NCBI GenBank assembly: GCA_026168455.1
Contig: CM047426.1
Coordinates: 84,471,986-84,535,985 of the forward strand
From: Theocolax elegans
Lineage: Eukaryota > Arthropoda > Insecta > Hymenoptera > Cerocephalidae
DNA length: 64,000 nucleotides
Reading direction: 5' to 3'
The position numbers were made by a program, and so were the translations under genes. This document shows positions 61,216-64,000 of the stretch, in pieces. Numbering within the stretch: the first letter of the stretch is position 1; the number at the start of each line of letters is the position of its first letter. The notes beneath the pieces are model-generated. The model had not been told where the DNA came from. It did not search any database and was given only the letters and a program-made list of their open reading frames with translations.

Positions 61216-64000
61216 CGTACTCCCTTGGTAAGCCCGCCAAGAGAGTGAAAATACAAAACACTTAAATTGAACACTATTTACAAATATATAGATTTATTTT
61301 CCATAGACTAGGTACAATTTAACTAATATTTTTCATGAATAAATGATTATTTATTTTAACAGTTTAAGAATACACATCTTCTAAGGAATTAATTAAAATG
61401 TAATTATTACTATTTTTAATGATTATTACAAAATTTGAAATAAATATATACCTATAACTTAAATTTGGTTTTGAATAAATTATTTAATTTTATGATTGAT
61501 CATGCATCAAATGAATGCTGACCATGAAAAAGTGAATCTTCAATGAAAAATCGATTTAATAAAAAAAAAAGTAAAATCAAACAGAAAGTGAGTTTATTTG
61601 TAAAATTGAAAAAGAAATAGGTATAGATGCACTACTCGTCGGAGCGAATATAGATATAGGTTGTTCACTTTCCACGGATCGTCGCGGTGAAAATGTTAAG
61701 TAGCATAAACATACACTTGGCGGCGGCATCACGCGCGCGCGATCCCCGGGGCACAAAACACGCATTCGGAAGCTGAATCCATTTTAATTAGGCGGCGTCG
61801 GCGGCAGCCATAAGATAGAGATAGAGAGAGGGGGAGAGAGAAGTTTGCATTGCGCTCAACGCTTGTGCACGGACGAGGTAGAAATTAATCGCGTATGCTC
61901 GTGATGCGGTTCTCCACGGGCTCCCTTCTTATCCATGCCGGTTTCCAGGAATGAATTACGCGCTGGTAATGTATGGCCGAATGAACTGGACTCAAGGACC
62001 CGTCGTCTTGAATTTCACTTCGCGGCCCAGTAAGATATATAAATATACATGCTTATGTACTTCCCATTGCTATTCGGCTTTTTCAAAGGGTTTGGGAACT
62101 GAGTGCGGAACTGCGCTGGCAATCATAAATGGTTTATGTATTTAACTATAAGATGGGAAAGCTTATAACCATATTGGGTCCGTTTGCGGGTAACAAGTGT
62201 GCTATAGTGTTATTTGATTACGATTTTCAGAAAATACCAGATTTGTTGCATTTTGCAAACTTATCGTAATTTACAAATTCATTAAAATTCTACTATTTTA
62301 TTAAATTAAGTACGTATTATGTAAATCTACAATTTTATTTATGGTTGTTAATTTTTTTATGCTATTTTATATGTAAATACTTACATACGCGCATTTTCAT
62401 ATTGTACTTTGAAAATGCAAATTAATTGCTAAATGTGCGCAACATAGTAATTTTTAAAGAGTCTGTAAGGAAAAGCAATTCAGCTTAAAATTTTTGTAAC
62501 TATATATATATATATACAATATAAAAAAGGATTTATCAAAAACTTTATTAAATCCCATTCAACGATAATACATTTGGCGTTTCGATAAAAAATAAAAATC
62601 AGTAGTTAAATTTTAAATAACCTCATCGTTTTTATACCTCGAATTGGCTTGATCCTGCGCTTATCGAGTTACCATTCATATTATTCCTTCGAGTCGTATT
62701 ATCCAGGAAGAAAATCCTCGATCTAACCCCCACCCCCCAAGAAAGCGAGAAGAAAAATGATTAGCCATCCTGGTCGATTTAAAAAAAAGCTGGAAATGTT
62801 GGTATAATAGACGAAAAAAAAATGAGAGGAAATCTCGTCTAACCCTCTTGGTCATCCTGATTTCTAATCCAGTCTCGGAAATTCGAGATCACGGGATCAC
62901 GCAAAATTTCAGACGCGGGACAAAGAGAGCGACCGCGTGTGCTATCTCGACTGCGTGCACGAAATATGAAATATATAAATAAAACATATTCTCCGCGGGT
63001 GCGGTGGCGGCGGCGGGCGGCGGCATGCAATAAAAATGCGGAGAGATAAAGACATAATGCGCGAGGAATACAAAATGCGTATCTTTCTCGCTCGGTTCTA
63101 TTCCTATCTATAAATCTATCTTTATCTCCGCTCCTCCTTTTCGCCCTTTCCGTTTCCTCGGTCTGACCGCAGAAAAGAGCAGCTCTGCGTCCACTCGGTT
63201 CTTCCTCCTTTCCCTGTTCCCCTTTTCTTTTTTTTTTCTACATCTTCTTTTTCTCCCCCTTGAGTGCGTTTGTATGCGTGTACAAGGGGCATTTTACGTA
63301 TAGGTGAGTTACGTAGTCTCCGCGCGCACAGAAGCGTCAACCTGCGCGTTGTCGGCGTATTTATCGTCCCGACAATACTTGGATTTCTCGTGCGCCGCGT
63401 CTCCGCGTCGGTTCCGCGCGCGACCATTTTCATGCTGCCGGGTTCGTAATTTGTCATTCTTGGCTATAGCCGAACCACTGGAACGCAAAATGAATCTCTC
63501 TAAGCACTTTCACAACTTTATTTACATATATATATACGTACAACGGTAAACCTAATTTGGCTTTCACGTGTTTACTACATTTTTCTCTAAAGGTCGCCCT
63601 GAAATATTTTTCCATATATGTACTCGTAGTAAAAAGCTAATTATATCCGATATTGATTAACGAAATTAAGAAATTTCACTGTAGACCCATACTATATACT
63701 TGCAACATTATTAAGATTCATCCGATAATTAAATGTACCGAGAGGAAGAAAATTTACTAGGACACTGATAGTTGCCGAATGAGTGACTGTTTCACGTTGT
63801 TGGTAGTTGGTATATTGTAATGGTTTATCCTACACACAGATATCGGTGTTATCTCGACGAACTACGAAAGGTCTCTCCTACTGATGATTGAGACGAACGC
63901 GTAAAAGACCCTCCATCTCGTCTGGGCAACTTAATTAAGGCGTGGCTTCACCAACCAGGAGCCAAATATCACGCTTCTTCTTCGCTTCTATACCCCATCC
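61216..64000. other. Non-coding; CpG-containing islands at 61620-62150, 62640-63480 and 63780-64000
   Basis: GGCGGC-rich islands (61720-61810; 62997-63024), GA and TA tracts (62498-62516), and AT-rich DNA between. Short minus-strand frames starting in good context (for example the ATG near 61783) stop within 20 codons. No gene recognised. Confidence 0.4.

Noticed and set aside
63780..64000. Possible LTR or LINE fragment at the right edge
   Set aside because: GGTCTCTCC and GAGACGAACG look repeat-like, but there is no second end inside the window to test it.

Overview
The window looks like a gene-poor piece of an arthropod nuclear genome, most likely an insect and probably a hymenopteran. It is AT-rich, CpG is not depleted, spliceosomal introns are short and AT-rich, and there are many (GA)n, (TA)n and (CA)n tracts, small TTAA- or TA-flanked inverted-repeat elements, a tRNA-derived SINE and two decayed non-LTR retrotransposons. 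The host species cannot be fixed from the sequence alone. Most open frames are chance frames in simple repeats or tandem arrays. The sequence alternates between GC-richer CpG-containing blocks, which may be regulatory or untranslated, and long AT-rich stretches with nothing recognisable.

Layout. 1-7.4 kb: a CpG-containing block, then AT-rich sequence with one small inverted-repeat element. 7.4-10.27 kb: a 5'-truncated, frameshifted CR1/L2-like LINE (endonuclease and reverse transcriptase) lying in a (TC)n tract. 10.3-29.2 kb: non-coding, with several MITE-like elements (14.4, 21.6, 23.4, 24.2, 24.5, 27.5 and 27.9 kb) and a tRNA-derived SINE at 21.9 kb. 29.24-33.29 kb: a dead I/R1-type LINE bounded by an exact 15-bp target duplication. 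A 981-bp near-perfect hairpin transposon with Tc1/mariner-like ends sits inside its RNase H region. 33.3-41.7 kb: another MITE, CpG-containing blocks and a piggyBac-like MITE at 37.3 kb.

41.8-48.2 kb is the most structured part. An 11-unit, ~71-bp tandem array with a conserved stem-loop lies at one side and an 8-unit, ~213-bp satellite with a 58-bp GC-rich palindrome per unit lies at the other. Between them is a candidate three-exon small gene on the minus strand (58 codons, consistent splice phases, an AAGATGGCGGC start context). A 208-bp hairpin and a promoter-like block follow.

48.2-59.5 kb: intergenic, with a strong G-quadruplex-forming cluster near 54.3-54.6 kb. 59.5-60.65 kb, minus strand: the one gene I recognise with confidence, the 5' part of a FANCJ/BRIP1-type DNA helicase. 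It has a 200-codon exon with the Q motif and an exon carrying Walker A. The rest of the helicase was not found in the window. A CpG-rich, NRF1-like promoter block follows at 61.15 kb, then non-coding sequence to the end.
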